Origin: Gymnothorax reevesii
Taxonomy: Eukaryota > Chordata > Actinopteri > Anguilliformes > Muraenidae
Direction of reading: 5' to 3'
Length of the DNA: 64,000 nucleotides
Assembly (NCBI GenBank): GCA_029721435.1
Contig: CM056573.1
Span: forward strand, 96,050,947-96,114,946
A model generated the notes under the pieces. That model was not told where the DNA came from. It saw nothing but the letters and a program-made list of their open reading frames with translations, and did no database searches. The position numbers and the translations under genes are program-made. Position 1 is the first letter of the stretch. Each line of letters opens with the position of its first letter. This document shows, one piece after another, positions 11,481 through 22,401 of this stretch.

Positions 11481-12010
11481 CTTTAAGTTAACTGTATATC
11501 ATACTCACAGCTTCTGATTATTGCATTCTAAAATATTTTGTATTACTGTTGCTATTCAGATATTATTTAACATAAGTAGATGAGAGGTTAACTCATGTGC
11601 TCTACTAGTAGACAATACTTAAGTGCATTCTGCTTTAATTTACAGATAAAGGTACTTATAAGAATTCATAATGAATCACATACTCAAGATTGAGAAAATA
11701 ATTGATTCCTTCATAAAATTAATTTTCAAACACAATATTGTATTGGATGCCAAAGCATAAGAACACAGCAATGACAACTCTTATCGAAATCCCATTTCAA
11801 AACAAAGAACTGCCCAGATATATGCATAACATGAATTAGCAATGAATTAGCAATGTCCTCAGCCTGAAAGTAGGCTGGAGTACTCAAGTAAAGCCCGATG
11901 AAATATTCCAAATGAGTACACCGATGATTTGGTTAACGGAGTACTGTATCACAGTCAAAAATATGACTGACTAAAGAAAAGATGCAACTGTGCTGTATAC
12001 TTGAAAGATG
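11481..12010. other. AT-rich spacer, nothing recognised
   Basis: No coding frame with plausible composition, no RNA gene and no repeat that could be paired with another part of the window. Confidence 0.4.
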
Positions 12011-12011
12011 G

Positions 12012-14372
12012 TACATTCTGTTTAACCCCTTTGTGCAGAAGCCAAATTTGGCTATTTTTGGGTTACCCAATTTGATGCTTTATTGTTCAAGATTTAAGCT
12101 TCATAAAGAGGACGAATGTGGCTCAACTCAGAAAAGACACTTACAGCATTTAGAATTACATCGTATTTCAGTTTATTTACATGATTTTGGTAGAGAAAAT
12201 GGGCTGCAATCATAAAAAATCTTAACAAGTATTCACCATTGAAACTGTAAAAAAAAAAATTCTGAGGATTGAAAAATGGCTGGGGGTTAAAACAATAAAT
12301 GTCTGGGGTAATAAACTCCTCGACCACAAGTACTCCTCATCTGAACATGAAATATTAAATTATCCACTTTTTATAAGCCAAATAAGATAGCTATCCAGGT
12401 GGCTCCCCAAACTTCCAGAGCCTTGAAAATGGTGCACTTTCAATTCATAAAATATTCATATTTTTAAAAAAATCAACTTTGTACACATGAAGTTCAATAT
12501 GAATGGATTATTTTCTGGTTGAATTTGGCATGAGTTTATCAATATAGGCGCAGCTGGATATCAATGGTCACCACTGACCTCTCCAAACCAAAAACATGCC
12601 TTTTCTCCATGATAAAGTTCAGAGTCTCGTCCATTTATCTACAAAGCCGCATCAGCAAGCACACATACTCATTAAAGGAACTTCATATTTTACAGCCAGA
12701 ATGTTCATGCAGGCGGAAAGCTTGCTGTTTACAATTCTGATCATCCAAGTAAAACGCAAGCTTTCCACACCTTCTATGGAACAAGTATAACTCCGGTCAC
12801 AGTAATAGCTGTTCGCACTTTAAAAGAGCGAAAATGCAAGGCATTCTGTTTCATTGAATGTAGTATAGATTCTAAAACTGATCACCTAGTTAAGAAAAAT
12901 GCCAGCACACTGCAGTATCGACTACTCTTTTGTTACCCAATGTAACAAACAAGCTCTGTGATCACGGTGGTAAACCAAAAATAAGAAATAGCTGGCTAGT
13001 TAGCCAGCAGGTTAAAAGTAAGGTAGAGCTACACCATACAAAGACAGCTTTACTCACTTTTCAATACAATTTTGGAGCTGCTCCTCAAAAGTATCAATGC
13101 TGTCAGCCCTCCTGTCTGTTCCATTCAAAATAACTGCTATTTCCCATCTCAGAATAACATTTCCATCCTGCAAATAAGCTCTGCTCTTCAGGCTCAGTTC
13201 TGGAGGTTTTTTTGTTCTGATGCAATCACGTCAGTCTGAGCTTTGTAAAGTGTTTTGAATACAGCGTAACCCAATTATGCAAGTATTTTAATATATGTCT
13301 GCAATTGGATAAAAATCCTGTCAACCAACTGGTAATTACCAGGAGAATTTCATGTGGGCGTGAACTACAGCTGGGCTTTCACGCAGATACCACTGAGTCA
13401 CCATTTAAGTGATTGGATTTCCGTGAGAGCTTGTATGAGGCTCTAAAAAACAGTTAAATTCTTCAACCATATCTACGCGTTAATCCACGATAGATGCGTG
13501 TTTTTAATATGTGATGACTGAAATTGATAGTAGAATGACATAGTGTCAATACCATGGTGAATTTTTGTCTGAGGAAACAGATTTTTTTTTAACTGCTTGG
13601 AATACCATTGAGTCACTGTAACTGAAGTGATTGCTCCAGAGGGCCACGATTCTTTCTGTCGAAAGAGATCATTTTTTTAAACTGCTGGATAGATACTATG
13701 GGCAAGGATGTTGAACAGCTGAGGAGTTTAATTCATGCAACTCTTGAAAAACAGGGAAAGGAGTGAACTCATCAATAGGCTCGTTTCCACCCAAGAAGTT
13801 CCTGGTAGTATTTGGGGGGCAGGAACTACTACAGGAACGTCCTCTCACTCGGCCCTCTCAACTGCCGTGTCTCCACTGAGAGGGCGAAGTAGGAGGAAGG
13901 TTCCTGTAAAGTTGTGTGACGTCCTTTCAAAAATGCGACCCCTCCTCGTCTGCTGAGTTTTAGAATTGCCGGCTGTATTGTGACCTTCTGTTGACGTCAC
14001 ATCCCGCCCTGAATAAATTTAATCAGCGCCAAGTAAACCCCAAGCCCGACCCAGTTGTCTTTTGGGGCCGTTCAGAGTACCTACTCCGAGACAGGGACCT
14101 TTTTAGCCCCTGTAAAAGTTCCGGAACTATGTCCTTCGGGGGCGGTGGCAGCGGTGGAGACACGCAATGGCCCAGGCCTTGTAAAATTACCCCAAAGTTC
14201 CTGCGGTAGAAACGGGCCTAATATTCTAGACTGTGTTCCCACTCTACTGGCTTGTGAATATTCAGTAACTGATCCCGGGGTGCCATCTTGTGATAGAGTA
14301 GTCCAACTGCATCCGTAAAAACAGCAGCTCTATGTCTGCAGGCGTCTACGTCTGCAGAAAGGTGTTAATAAG
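12012..14372 (-). repeat. Unclassified dispersed repeat, copy A (reverse)
   Basis: Read on the - strand this is the same order of blocks as copy C in dll4 intron 8: arm (14372-14220 and 13776-13480 here; 48773-49205 there), middle (about 13260-12950; 49680-50190) and distal block (about 12690-12012; 51050-51710). Diagnostic shared words are TTGATAGTAGAATGAC, CTGCTGGATAGATACT and TTTCTCCATGATAAAG. Both ends carry TTAACCCCTTTGYGCAGAAGCC-like sequence. No transposase or reverse-transcriptase frame is visible, so its class is unknown. A MITE interrupts the arm at 13777. Confidence 0.65.
13777..14219. mobile_element. MITE with AGGCYCGTTTC ends
   Basis: The ends are inverted repeats: AGGCTCGTTTCCACC at the left; the right reads GGTAGAAACGGGCCT. 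The flanking trinucleotide AAT is duplicated (13774-13776 and 14220-14222). A 3-bp duplication and 443-bp length suit a PIF/Harbinger-type MITE, although AAT is not the usual TWA. Removing it rejoins the arm of repeat copy A. It is more GC-rich than its surroundings. Confidence 0.65.
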
Positions 14373-14640
14373 TGATTTAATCATTTTTAAACAAGAGTGT
14401 GGACATCAAAACCCCGCATATTGTACCTGTGCCAAACAGTGCTGTTTCTTAGTTGAGACACTTGATAAATCTGGCTGGCCATTAGGTGCAGATTCACAGA
14501 TTAATGTACACAGTACTTTCATTCATAAGGTTAAGAAGACTGGAAACTTCAGTGCTATCTGGCCTGATATAATGACAATAAAATGTGTATACTAGTTTTA
14601 CAACTGGCATCCATACCCCCACTTGCTATACATCAATTGT

Positions 14641-14872
14641 GTGGCTGAAGCTAAGCAGGTAAGGGCTCAGGTAGTGCTTGGATGGGAGACCATCTGGGAA
14701 AACAAAGTTGTTGCTGGAGGAGGTGTGGGTGGCTCACTAGATTGTGACCTTCCCCCTGGCGAAATAATGCTCAATAACCCAGTGCAGTAATGGGGACGCA
14801 GCTCTTCAGATGACACGTTTAACTGAAGTCCTGACTTACTGAGGTCATTAAAGATCCTTTGACACTCTTTAG
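14641..14872 (+). mobile_element. 5S rRNA-derived SINE
   Basis: The head GAAGCTAAGCAGGTAAGGG ... GTGCTTGGATGGGAGACC is a degraded 3' half of 5S rRNA containing its internal promoter region, as in the SINE3 class. The body then has GATGACACGTTTAACTGAAGTC and CATTAAAGATCC, shared with 9448-9500. It is a retroposon fossil, not a working 5S gene. Confidence 0.8.
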
Positions 14873-15320
14873 TTTACTAGCAGTATACTTCATTGAACTG
14901 AAAAGTTTACCAGAAGTATGCAACTAATAAACTAGCATATATCTGTAAGTTTACTTGCCATATACTTAACAGTATACTTTCATAAACTGAAAAGTATGCT
15001 AGAAGTATACAAATAGTTCACTCACAGTATACTAAAAAGTTCACTTGTTGTGTACCTGCACTACAAAATAAAACCTAGACGTAAACTAGATGTGTACTTT
15101 GTTTATTTTGCATATACTTGATGTGTACTTAAAAGTATACTTTTATAAACTTAAAGTGGGTCAATTTAGTCCCAAGAATTATTTAATTAGACCACTTACA
15201 AGTATACTACTAGTATAGTGACACAAGTACATTGGCTACATAAAGTATACTTGTAAAATATGCTTGACATTAACTTAAGTGTCCTTGAAAAAATGAACTT
15301 CAAGTATACTTTTTTTTTTT
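14873..15320. repeat. AAGTATACTT-rich repeat, third block
   Basis: More than ten AGTATACTT/AAGTATACA-like words in about 440 bp, in both orientations, matching the character of 9920-10290 and 11305-11480. AT-rich and non-coding. Confidence 0.6.
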
Positions 15321-16251
15321 CAGGTTCAACTGCACGTGCCTCAAACCAGTTTCAACATTTTTTTTTAACATCAATAATCATGATATGAGCCTTCATGCAT
15401 TCAGGCTATATAAACGTCAAAAAAATTATAATTTGCAACACCTTTCAGTTGTTATGAAAAAAATTGATGTTTTCAGTGTTTTTGTTTGGTGCCCAGATTT
15501 TTACCTCAGTCACTTGTGGGAATGATTTTTTTTTTCGTTCTCATTGCCTAAAATAGTATTTTTCAATAGATTAACACCAAAGAATTATAGAGAATTAATA
15601 TATTAGAACCCCATTTTGACGTGGTGGTATTCATTTTGTTTCATACACATAACAGATATTGTGAGATTAAAACTAACATTTGAACCTGAATAGGTTTTTT
15701 TAAATTAAATTAATTAAAATGATTTGTAGCTCAAATAAGGACACCAAAATGTGACATCAAAAATATGTTTTTATCAAAAAGGATGTGGGAAATTAAAATG
15801 TGGAAGTATCACATGCATCACAGTAAATTCATAAATTCCACTTTATGAAACTTTTCTGGTCAGAACAGTGGATAATATCTGACTGAAATTATAGGGTTAC
15901 GATCATTGCCCAACGTGTCCACTGTGCATACCACTGTTACCAAAGCAGGCAGGTCATGAGTAAGTGGCACAGCTCTAATCTACTGCCATTCCACAGAAGA
16001 ACTGACTTTCCTTTTGTCGATAAACAAACTTTCTTGACTGCTAATTTCTGCGGAGTTTGAAAAATAATAACTCAAATACTAAAAATCATGTTTTGTCCAG
16101 TAAATCATAACTTTTTTTTGATTATACACATCAGTTTATTGATTTTTCATGTCCTATGGCAGGGCTATTCAACTTTATGCAGAAAGGGCCTGTGTGGGTG
16201 CAGACTTTTGTTCGATCAGATGCACATCTGATTCTATTTATCAACCACGAG
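15321..16251. other. AT-rich spacer with a partial MITE
   Basis: No gene recognised. Positions 16157-16210 (GGCAGGGCTATTCAACTTTATGCAGAAAGGGCC and following) resemble one end of the hAT-like foldback element at 18310-18504, as a fragment. Confidence 0.4.
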
Positions 16252-16689
16252 AGTCTTTGTTAACCCCTCTGTGCAAATGTAGACATCAGGGGACATGGAT
16301 CTGCTCTATTTATGTATGCAGTCACACTATTCTATCACTGGATGTCACGCGCGGATCAGTTATTGAATATTCACTAGCTAGCTGAGCTTGAACACGGTTT
16401 AAAATATGACCGAGTTAAGTCCCAACCCTATTTTCCAGGAGTTGCATGAATTAAACTCCTCAGCTAAGTCTAATGTGCAAACTGCGCAATATACTTGCCA
16501 ATAGTATCTATCTGAAAGTTTAAAAAAATATATATATTTTTTCGACAGAAAAAGTTGTAGTCCTTTGTAGCAACCACTTCAGTAACAATAAGCCAATGAT
16601 ATCCCAATTATGTAATTTAAAAAATCAGATTCTAAAGCAAAAATGCAGCATGGAATTGATACCATGTCATTCTATTATCAATTACAGTC

Positions 16690-17690
16690 ATAACATATTA
16701 AAAACGTCTCCTGAGGGGTCTCCTCCCAGACCTGGACTAAAGCATCCGCCAACTCCTGGGCAGTCTGTGGTGCAACGTGGCGTTGGTGGATGGAGCGAGA
16801 CATGATGTCCCAGACGTGCTCAACTGGATTCGGGTCTGGGGAACGGGCAGGCCAGTCCATAGGATCAATGCCTTCGTCTTGCAGAAACTGCTGACACACT
16901 CCAGCCACATGAGGTCTAGCTTTGTCTTGCATTAAGAGGAACCCACGGCCAACTGCACCAGCATATGGTCTCCCAAGGGGTCTGAGGATCTCATCTCGGT
17001 ACCTAATGGCAGTCAGGCTACCTCTGGCGAGCACATGGAGGGCTGTGCGGCCCCCCAAAGAAATACCACCCCACACCATTACTGACCCACTGCCAAACCG
17101 GTCATGCTGGAGGGTGTTGCAGGCAGCAGAACGTTCTCCACGGCGTCTCCAGACTGTCACGTCTGACACATGCTCAGTGTGAACCTGCTTTCATCTGTGA
17201 AGAGCACAGGGCGCCAGTGGCGAATTTGCCAAACTTGGTGTTCTTTGGCAAATGCCAAATGTCCTGCACGGTGTTGGGCTGTAAGCACAACCCCTACCTG
17301 TGGACATCGGGTCCTCATACCATCCTCATGTAGTCGGTTTCTGACCGTTTGAGCAGACACATGCACATTTGTGGCCTGCTGGAGGTCATTTTGCAGGGCT
17401 CTGGCAGTGCTCCTCCTGTACCTCCTTGCACAAAGGCAGATGTAGCGGTCCTGCTGTTGGGTTGCTGCCCTCCTACAGACTCCTCCACGTCTCTTGATGT
17501 GCTGGCCTGTCTGCTGGTAGCGCCTCCATGCTCTGGACACTGACAGACACAGCAAACCTTCTTGCCACAGCTCTCTTTGATGTGCCATCCTGGATGAGCT
17601 GCACCACCTGAGCCACTTGTGTGGGTTGTAGAGTCTGTCTCTTGCTACCACTATAGTGAAAGCACCGCCAGCATTCAAAAGTGACCAAAA
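16690..17690 (-). pseudogene. Tc1 transposase pseudogene
   Basis: The N-terminal part (17157-17690) shows a helix-turn-helix region [23 protein letters not shown] in one frame and, after a shift, [15 protein letters not shown] and the first catalytic block [11 protein letters not shown] frameshift near 17165 leads to the second frame with FGSGSVMVWGGISL, LMQDKARPHVAG (second D) and SPDPNPVEHVWDIM (third acidic residue E). The C-terminal 30-40 codons are missing. At least two frameshifts make it non-functional. Confidence 0.9.
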
Positions 17691-17748
17691 CATCAGCCAG
17701 AAAGCATAGGAACTGAGAAGTGGTCTGTGGTCACCACCTGCAGAACCA

Positions 17749-18090
17749 TGGCGGCACGGTGGCACAGTGGTTAGTGGTTAGCACTGCTGCCTCACAGCAA
17801 GAAGGTTGTGGGTTCGAATCCGGCCTGGGGCCTATCTGTGTGGAGTTTGCATGTTCTCCTCGTGTTCGCGTGGGTTTCCACCGGGTACTCTGGTTTCCCC
17901 CACCCACAAAATCATGCATCATAGGAACACTCCAACCAGTACCCCTGTCCAAGGAACTGGCTTTAGAACTGGAGTTGGTCCCCAGGCGCCGCTCTGTGGC
18001 TGTCCACTGCTCCTAACTATAGGATGGGTCAAATGCAGAGGACAAATTACCCCAAGGGGTTCAATAAAGTATATCTCTATCTATCTTTAT
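17749..18090 (+). mobile_element. tRNA-derived SINE (DANA/HE1-like)
   Basis: It begins GGCGGCACGGTGGCACAGTGG with an A-box-like TGGTTAGTGGTTAGC and a B-box GTTCGAATCC at 17813-17822, then CTGTGTGGAGTTTGCATG and TTCTCCTCGTGTTCGCGTGGG, which are standard words of teleost tRNA-SINEs of the DANA/HE1 type. A (TATC)n-like 3' tail closes it. It is inserted in the 5' non-coding part of the surrounding Tc1. Confidence 0.85.
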
Positions 18091-18309
18091 TGGGGGTGTC
18101 TTGCTAATTGCCTATAATTTCCACCCGTTGTCTATTCCATTTGCACAACAGCATGTGAAATTGATTGTCAATCAGTGTTTGGTTCCAAAGTGGACAGTTT
18201 GATTTCACAGAAGTGTGATTGACTTGGAGTTACATTGTGTTGTTTTAGTGTTCCCTTTATTTTTTTGAGCAATGAATTTTTTTTTAATCCAATTCCAGAC
18301 AGTACAAGC

Positions 18310-18504
18310 CAAGGATCCCCAATCTTTCCCAGAAAGGGCCAGTGTGAGTGCAGGCTTTTATTGCAACCAAGCAGCTACACACCTGATACTGCTAATCAAG
18401 CTTATTAACAGGGGTTGATTATTACTATCAGTTGTGTAATTGCTTGGTTGTAATGAAAGCTTGCACCCACACTGGCCCTTTCAGGGAAAGATTGGGGAGC
18501 CTTG
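18310..18504. mobile_element. hAT-like foldback MITE
   Basis: The two halves are near-perfect inverted repeats of about 75 bp: CAAGGATCCCCAATCTTTCC at the left and its complement at the right, including AAAGGGCCAGTGTGAGTGCA. The flanks GTACAAGC (18302-18309) and GTATAAGC (18505-18512) match in 7 of 8 positions, which fits a hAT target duplication. It interrupts the middle block of repeat copy B. Confidence 0.8.
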
Positions 18505-19060
18505 GTATAAGCTTTCTTCAGTAATTGAAAGACATTGATTGGACCCTCAGAAAAGTATTTAAACACTTACATAATAGCTGTTAGGCTGTATTCTCTAAAC
18601 TTTGTGCAGCGGAGAATGATATGATTGCATGGAAATAAAAGACTTCCAGAGCCAGCCCTGGAGTGCTGAGCTCATATTTGCAGGATGGAAATATGATTTG
18701 GAGATGGAAAATGGCAGTTATTCTGAATGTAACAGGTTGGAGGGCTGATAGCAATGATTCTTTGGAGGACAAATTCAATGATGGAGAGTGCAATGTGAGT
18801 TGAACTGTCATCTTATGGCTCTATCTTACTTCTAGCCAGCTAGCTAAATAGCCAGCTATTTCTTTCAGTTTACGACCGCGATCACAGCTAGTTTGCCACA
18901 TTTGTTAACAAGAGTAGCTGATAGCCTTTGCTAGTAACACTGCATGTGCTGGCATTTTGCTTAATGTGGCAATCTGTTTCAGAATTTATACCACATTCAA
19001 CAAAATAAAATGCCGCGGATTTTTGCTCGTTTAAAATGCGAACAGTGGAAAGACTTTGGT

Positions 19061-19548
19061 GAATAATCTGCTTTGTTCATTATACTGACAACTGTACAAT
19101 CTCGGGTAACATATTGCCTGCTTTTTCCTGATGGTGGAACATCTGTTTTGATAAAATAAGGTGTGTTTCTGGTATTACTATGTTAGTGAGTAGTACTGGC
19201 TCCTTATAGGGTGGGAAAAGTGTTTATACATTATTACGTTTCGCTTTGATGAACCGAATTGTGTCTCCCCCCGGAGGAAGAAGAGCCTTTTTTTAGGCTT
19301 GGTTCGCGTTTTTGTTCATGTCAGCGTTCCCACTTCGTTGCTGGATCTTAACAAAACTTTGCATGCTGACTACTCAGGTCCTCAAGTGGTGTTTTTTGGT
19401 AAGTGCCTGTCCCTCAGGATGTAATCAATTTTTTTGGGGGGGGGGCTGGGTTAGGCAGGGAAGGGGCCCAGGGGGGAGACATCTATTATACAAGTAAAAG
19501 CACATTTTAGTTCTAAAAAGCAAGCTTTCCATCTAAGAATGAAAGTTC
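19061..19548. other. Spacer, nothing recognised
   Basis: No gene, repeat partner or RNA recognised. Contains a G-rich run at 19435-19445. Confidence 0.4.
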
Positions 19549-20465
19549 TGTTATTTTTCTGCTCTGTTTGTGTGCCGGTTTAGTGCATTTTCAGTTCCTG
19601 CCATGTAATGTTCATATTCTGCCTTAGCCATACCCTTAGTTCTTGCCACGTGTTGTTTATTCTGTTTGCCTGCTTTTCTTGCTCCGGTGCGGTCTGCCAG
19701 TTGGGATCCACCTCTCAGGTTTGCATTCCATGCCATGTTTTTTTTCCTGAGAGCCTCCATCTTTCTTTGCTTTGGTTTGGCTACCTACTGTTTCTACTTC
19801 CTTTACAGCTGTTCTCAATTCAGGGCTGTCCTCAGCTTGATTGCCTGTTGATTGTTTTTACTCGTTACTAATATTTACTAACTCACAGGGAGGGCATTTC
19901 AGGCACACACTAATTATTACTAATTTACAATGTAGACAGGGCATCGATTGGCATGATTTCCCACATTTACTATTTTTTAGATCTCGTTTGCTTTGCTGCT
20001 GTCTCATTTTTCCTTCTCTGCTGCATCTTACATTGGTACTTAAGCTGAAACAAACCCATCCCCTCAATGGGCTCGTTAGGTCTGACTGCCTGTCCATGTC
20101 TCATGTTCCTATGCCCTGCCGCTCTGGTTTGGCCCAGGTGTTTCCTGTTTCCTTGATCCCACCCTGAGCCGTCATATTCTGAGGTAGAGCTCCAATCTGG
20201 CAGACGGATCCTTGTTCCTGCTATGTTCTCTCGTGTATCACAGCCTGGTATCGCTACAGCTGTGTTTGCCTCTAGCCTTGTTCGTCACTGCTTAGCTTGC
20301 CACCATCTTTGTAGTTCTTGTGTTTTTTCCTTTCATATTTTCAGCTCTTGGAGTACAGGTTTTTGTTGGCCCTCGTGACCCGTTGATTTGTGTTTTGTAA
20401 TAACCCCCTTTTTTTTAGTTTCTTTCTCGCGTGTGGTGTTTCCCCATCGCCAACCATTACCATGC
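19549..20465 (+). mobile_element. Solo LTR (family 1), second copy
   Basis: It starts TGTTATTTTTCTGC, runs through CATGTAATGTTCATATTCTGCC and TTTACTAACTCACAGG with repeated TTACTAA words, contains GATCTCGTTTGCTTTGCTG (the reverse complement of a motif in the copy at 8013-9126), and near 20400 has GTAATAACCCCC followed by CTCGCGTGTGG. The 3' edge is approximate. No gag/pol sequence lies alongside, so it is taken as a solo LTR. Small ORFs inside are not thought to be genes. Confidence 0.5.
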
Positions 20466-21616
20466 CTCCAGCTGTCTAGCTCACCGGTCTACTAAATCCC
20501 AGAATGCACTTTATTCATTATTCTTTTATCACTTGCACCTGTTTCTCATTGCCACTGGGTGGTAGCAGTGGCGAACCTAAGTTTACATCTTTTACAGCTT
20601 CCCTCGTAAAATTGTCAAAAATAACTAATGTCTTCAGATTAGTAGAACAACACTCCCCCACATCCCGCTCAAAACTGGACAAGGGATACAGCTTCTTTTT
20701 CGAAAACTTCATCTACAACTACGAAGGTTTGTGGCTACTAGCTAGCAAGCTAACTTATCATTAGGTTAGCTTATGCTAACATTACCTTGGCGTCGGCTCA
20801 GATGTTCGTTTGGTTATAAGCTGTTAAGTGTACAGTGGAAGGTAATGAGAAACCTATGTTAAACCCAACGAAACTAAGTTTAACGTTATTCACCATTAAA
20901 TGAGACTGCCGATTCACCAATTTTTACCTGTATTCTGTTATGAAGAATAATAACGTTAGCCACTGTCAGTGTTAGCTAGCCATTTCAAGTCAGACGCATA
21001 AGATATGACTGTCCCTTTTGCTAGAATGAACAATACATAGCACAGTAACTTACTGACAGTAAGTTATAGCTACAGTACATACACATCCCTGGTTGTGATA
21101 AAGTTGGTAACGTCAGCTAGCATTAGCCTGCTACCAGCACCTGCAGCATAGTCTGTTTCACTGAAGTGCCGGCTACAAACGAAGGTGCTATCTCATTGTT
21201 TTTTAAAGCATGGCCCTTTGTACCAGCGAATCGCTTTATCCCACTTCTTCCTTAGATTTAATTCACTCGGGAATCCATGAAAACTTAAGTAGGGTTGTTG
21301 TTGTTAGTTCACTTTACAAAGTGGAACAGAGCAGTGACATCTATCCTTAGTTTCAGCCATTGTTGATGTTGTTGAACTCCGCCAGAACTGGATAAACACC
21401 AAATTCAAAAATCCCGCCCACGGAACCCGGAAGCGTGATAATCCCCAATTGGAGATCTGGGGCTATTAGCCAGTCATTCGGGGCTTCAGCCAGGAATGCC
21501 AGGGGCTAATGACACCCCTGCGAATCCGCGTTTTCTTGCTTTATAGTCACGCTTTTGTTACCCAGTATTGTGAAAAGATACAAACACACATATATACATA
21601 CACAAACACACACACA
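20466..21616. other. Spacer with GCTAGC/AACGTTAGC words
   Basis: No gene recognised. The stretch 20730-21150 is rich in GCTAGC and AACGTTAGC, which recur in teleost intergenic repeats. A short CA microsatellite is at 21595-21620. Confidence 0.4.
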
Positions 21617-22042
21617 CACATTGCCTGTCTAAATTTGCCTCCACAATCTTATCCAACAGTGCAGCATTTATTTACAACTAGATTTGCATTCATATTCAAT
21701 CAAAATATTGCAATGACGATGAGTAAGTCAAACCACTCCGTTCAGCCTTCTACAGCACATCCCAAAGACTTTAAACTGCTTAAAGTCCTGACTCTGAGGT
21801 GGTCAATTCATATGTGAAAATGATTCCTCAGGCTTGATGAACCACAGTTTGAGCCTGATGAATCTTCGCATTGTCATCCTACAATATGCCTGTGCCACCA
21901 GGGCTTAAAAAGTCCATGGATGGGTTTCTGGTCATTCAGTACATTAAGGCAGTCTAGTGAATTAATTAAATTGCTGCAGAACAATGCTGAGCCTAGACCT
22001 GACTAATTGAAGCAACCCTAGATCATAACCCTGCCTCTAGAG

Positions 22043-22349
22043 CAGAGGTGGGCAGCGAGGGCCGCATCTGTCCCTGGTTTTCACACCAACGTCTGGTCTT
22101 TAATTAGTTGATTGTCTCAATTAGCCAAACCATTTATGAAATCTGACGTTTCATTCGCATTTCTTTAAATTATCATGAAACTACAAAGACTAGTCTTGTC
22201 TCCCTTCATAAAACATTTTCCTTTGATCGAATCATTGCGAAAATCTATATTTGTGCATGCAATCAATTAACTCAATTAGTCAGGGTAATTGATAGGAATA
22301 AAAACCTGCATACACACCGGCCCTCGAGGACCGTGATTGCCCACCCCTG
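22043..22349. mobile_element. hAT-like MITE
   Basis: The ends are inverted: CAGAGGTGGGCA at the left and TGCCCACCCCTG at the right, with an exact 8-bp target duplication CTCTAGAG (22035-22042 and 22350-22357). No ORF. It is inserted between the catalytic region and the C-terminal part of the Tc1 transposase. Confidence 0.9.
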
Positions 22350-22401
22350 CTCTAGAGACTTATACAATGGACACTATGCATGATGGGTGCACCACTTCAT
22401 T

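Larger units (their letters stand above)
16676..18274 (-). mobile_element. Tc1-like transposon, 3' end truncated
   Basis: Transposase sequence on the - strand runs from 17690 down to about 16690; the 5' end of the element is at 18090-18274 and ends CCCTTTATTTTTTTGAGC. A tRNA-derived SINE (17749-18090) separates the 5' end from the coding part. The 3' inverted repeat is absent. The subfamily differs from the other Tc1 copies here. Confidence 0.85.
16252..19060 (+). repeat. Unclassified dispersed repeat, copy B (interrupted)
   Basis: The arm at 16255-16690 parallels 48773-49205 (TTAACCCCTCTGTGCAAATG, CTGCTCTATTTATG, TGTCATTCTATTATCAATTA). The middle block at 18275-19060 parallels 49680-50190, with shared AAGACATTGATTGGA and TTTATACCACATTCAA. 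Between them lie a - strand Tc1 (to 18274) and, inside the middle block, a hAT MITE. The distal block is missing or too degraded to recognise after 19060. Confidence 0.6.

Noticed and set aside
14641..14720. A 5S rRNA gene
   Set aside because: Only the 3' half is present, with substitutions, and it runs into a SINE body.
16678..17765. The 163- and 202-codon - strand ORFs as two separate host genes
   Set aside because: They are two frames of one Tc1 transposase split by a frameshift; the longer one's N-terminus is SINE and 5' non-coding sequence.
17760..17830. A tRNA gene
   Set aside because: The A- and B-box-like sequences belong to a SINE head; the cloverleaf is not maintained.
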